Assembly (NCBI RefSeq): GCF_000262345.1
Contig: NZ_AJTQ01000042.1
Coordinates: 1 to 34,071 of the forward strand
Reading direction: 5' to 3'
Origin: Streptomyces xiaopingdaonensis
GTDB taxonomy: Bacteria; Actinomycetota; Actinomycetes; Streptomycetales; Streptomycetaceae
Length of the DNA stretch: 34,071 nt
Positions 32,647 through 34,071 of this stretch are shown one piece after another; within the stretch, counting starts at the first letter, position 1, and each line of letters begins with the position of its first letter. The notes under the pieces are model-generated. The model saw only the letters and a list, made by a program, of their open reading frames with translations. It had not been told where the DNA came from and made no database searches. The position numbers were made by a program, and so were the translations under genes.

Positions 32647-34023
32647 ATGAAGACCCCCGAGAAACGGCGCTGGATCAGCGCGGGCACCGCAGGGGTGCTC
32701 GCCGCCGGCGGCCTCGTCGTCCTCGCGCCCTGGCAGTCCCAGGCCACCCCGCCCGGCGAGAAGACGGTCACCGCGACCCTCTTCGAGCGCCCCTTCACCT
32801 CCGTCGCGCAGGCGTGCGAGGAGGACCTCGGCCCGGCCGGGTACGGCTACGTCGAGGTCTCGCCGGCGATGGAGCACATCGAGGGCGACCAGTGGTGGAC
32901 CTCCTACCAGCCCGTCAGCTACGAGATCGCCGGACGGCTCGGCGACCGCGGTGAGTTCGAGGCGATGGTCGCCGCCTGCGACCAGGCCGGCGTCAAGGTG
33001 ATCGCGGACGCGGTGATCAACCACATGACCTCGGGCTCCGGCACCGGCACCGGAGGCACCGCCTACCAGAAGTACGAGTACCCGGACCTCTACGAGGACG
33101 GCGACTTCCACACCTGCCGCAACGACATCTCCGACTACACCGACAGGGACGACGTCCAGAACTGCGAACTCGTCGGCCTCGCCGACCTCGACACCGGTAG
33201 CGAGAAGGTGCGCGGCGCGATCGCCGGCTACCTCGACGACCTCCGCTCGATGGGCGTCGCCGGCTTCCGCATCGACGCGGCCAAGCACATGGCGGCCGAG
33301 GACGTCGAGGGGATCAAGGCGGCGATGACCGAGGACCCGGGGTTCTGGGTCAGCGAGGTCATCCACGGCGAAGGCGAGGCCGTCGGGCCCGACGAGTACA
33401 CGGGCGTCGGCGACGTCGACGAGTTCCGGTTCGGCACCCATGTGAAGAGCGCCTTCGAGGGCGGCGACCTCGGCTCGCTCCAGAACATCGCCGAGGGGAA
33501 GCTGGACGGCGGCGACGCGCGTACCTTCGTCGACAACTGGGACACCGAGCGGAACGGTTCGACGCTCAGCTACAAGGACGGCGACACCTACGCCCTCGCC
33601 AACGCCTTCATGCTCGCCCACCCCTACGGCTCGCCGAACGTCTACTCCGGCTACGAGTTCGACGACGAGGACGCGGGCCCGCCCAGCGGCGGCGAGGGCT
33701 GGACCGACATGCACGCGCGGTCCGACGTCACGGGCATGGTCGGCTTCCGCAATGCCGTCGGCGACGCGGAGTTGGGCAACTGGTGGTCCGAGGGCAGCGC
33801 GCTCGCCTTCAGCCGCGGGGACGCCGGCTTCGTCGCCCTCAACAACGGCGACGCCGCCCTCGACCAGTCCTTCGCCAGCTCCCTCCCGGCCGGCACCTAC
33901 TGCAACGTCGCCTCCCCGGAGGGCGGTTGCTCCGACACCGTCGACGTGTCCGAAGACGGCACCGTCCGGACAACGGTGCCCGCACACGGCGCGGTAGCCC
34001 TGCACACGGGGGCCACCGCCTGA
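32647..34023 (+). CDS. Secreted alpha-amylase (GH13) with altered conserved residues
   Basis: This 458-residue extracellular endo-alpha-1,4-glucanase resembles streptomycete GH13_32 amylases. The N-terminus has a signal peptide (hydrophobic segment about residues 12-27). Region I is DAVINH, region [12 protein letters not shown] with the nucleophile Asp, region [11 protein letters not shown] with the acid/base Glu, and region [12 protein letters not shown] with the third Asp. The loop [18 protein letters not shown] is normal. Unusual are DNW in place of the usual DNH in region IV, FER in place of FEW, and SPAMEH in place of SPPQEH near the N-terminus. The catalytic acids are present, so the protein may be active, but with a changed substrate site. 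The ATG at 32647 starts a normal signal peptide. A terminator hairpin follows. It is 458 residues, normal for the family, without a starch-binding module. Confidence 0.93.
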   Translation: MKTPEKRRWISAGTAGVLAAGGLVVLAPWQSQATPPGEKTVTATLFERPFTSVAQACEEDLGPAGYGYVEVSPAMEHIEGDQWWTSYQPVSYEIAGRLGDRGEFEAMVAACDQAGVKVIADAVINHMTSGSGTGTGGTAYQKYEYPDLYEDGDFHTCRNDISDYTDRDDVQNCELVGLADLDTGSEKVRGAIAGYLDDLRSMGVAGFRIDAAKHMAAEDVEGIKAAMTEDPGFWVSEVIHGEGEAVGPDEYTGVGDVDEFRFGTHVKSAFEGGDLGSLQNIAEGKLDGGDARTFVDNWDTERNGSTLSYKDGDTYALANAFMLAHPYGSPNVYSGYEFDDEDAGPPSGGEGWTDMHARSDVTGMVGFRNAVGDAELGNWWSEGSALAFSRGDAGFVALNNGDAALDQSFASSLPAGTYCNVASPEGGCSDTVDVSEDGTVRTTVPAHGAVALHTGATA

Positions 34024-34036
34024 CGCCGCTCCCCCC

Positions 34037-34068
34037 GCGCTGCCCCCGCCGAGCGGCGGGGGCAGCGC
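34037..34068 (+). terminator. Hairpin terminator after the amylase gene
   Basis: A perfect 14-bp stem (34037-34050 with 34055-34068) with a GAGC loop begins 13 bases past the amylase stop. The window ends three bases later, so any U tract is not visible. Confidence 0.75.
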
Positions 34069-34071
34069 TCT

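Noticed and set aside
1..34071. tRNA, rRNA, insertion sequence, integrase or CRISPR features
   Set aside because: No tRNA-like cloverleaf, transposase motif, integrase motif or spaced repeat array was recognised anywhere in the window.

Overview
The window is chromosomal DNA from an actinobacterium, almost certainly Streptomyces or a close relative. The DNA is very GC-rich with strong G/C bias at third codon positions, GTG starts are common, and many long open frames on the wrong strand are only composition shadows. Several products are streptomycete in character: a 388-residue xylose isomerase, a small hydrophobic protein ending in WYRW, a secreted SGNH lipase, a Tat-exported GH109-like oxidoreductase and an extracellular alpha-amylase. 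No tRNA, rRNA, insertion sequence, phage gene or CRISPR array was recognised.

Layout. (1) 1-2550: divergent xylB (cut by the window edge) and xylA with a dyad between them. (2) 2561-6973: an ECF sigma factor with a SnoaL-like tail, a YceI protein with an extra N-terminal beta domain, a proline-rich membrane-anchored protein, and a secreted SGNH hydrolase behind a promoter region rich in palindromes. (3) 6993-15762: a translationally coupled SNF2 helicase and SWIM-finger pair, two small membrane proteins, an uncharacterised protein, a GNAT acetyltransferase, a methyltransferase, a stand-alone roadblock/LC7 protein and a TesB thioesterase. (4) 15797-20133: a Ski2-like/DUF3516 helicase, a YdjM-type membrane protein, a gene-poor stretch with a possible gene relic, and a small hydrophobic protein. 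(5) 20253-26106: a CitA/CitB-type two-component system divergent from a complete tctCBA tricarboxylate transporter. (6) 26055-30929: a relic of an endonuclease/exonuclease/phosphatase gene, a coupled heterodimeric ABC exporter with complementary degenerate ATP sites, and an L,D-transpeptidase-like lipoprotein. (7) 30936-34071: a GH109-like Tat substrate divergent from a divergent GH13 alpha-amylase.

How they work together. XylA and XylB turn xylose into xylulose 5-phosphate. The sensor kinase probably detects an external di- or tricarboxylate and, through the response regulator, controls the adjacent tct operon. The two ABC half-transporters should form one asymmetric exporter. The GH109-like protein, amylase and SGNH hydrolase are exported and fit a saprophyte degrading external polymers. 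Convergent gene pairs are mostly separated by strong GC hairpins without long U tracts.

No wholly new multi-gene system is clear. The best leads are the three palindromes before the SGNH lipase, the asymmetric ABC pair with the nuclease relic next to it, the coupled SNF2/SWIM pair, and the amylase with altered conserved residues behind operator-like repeats.
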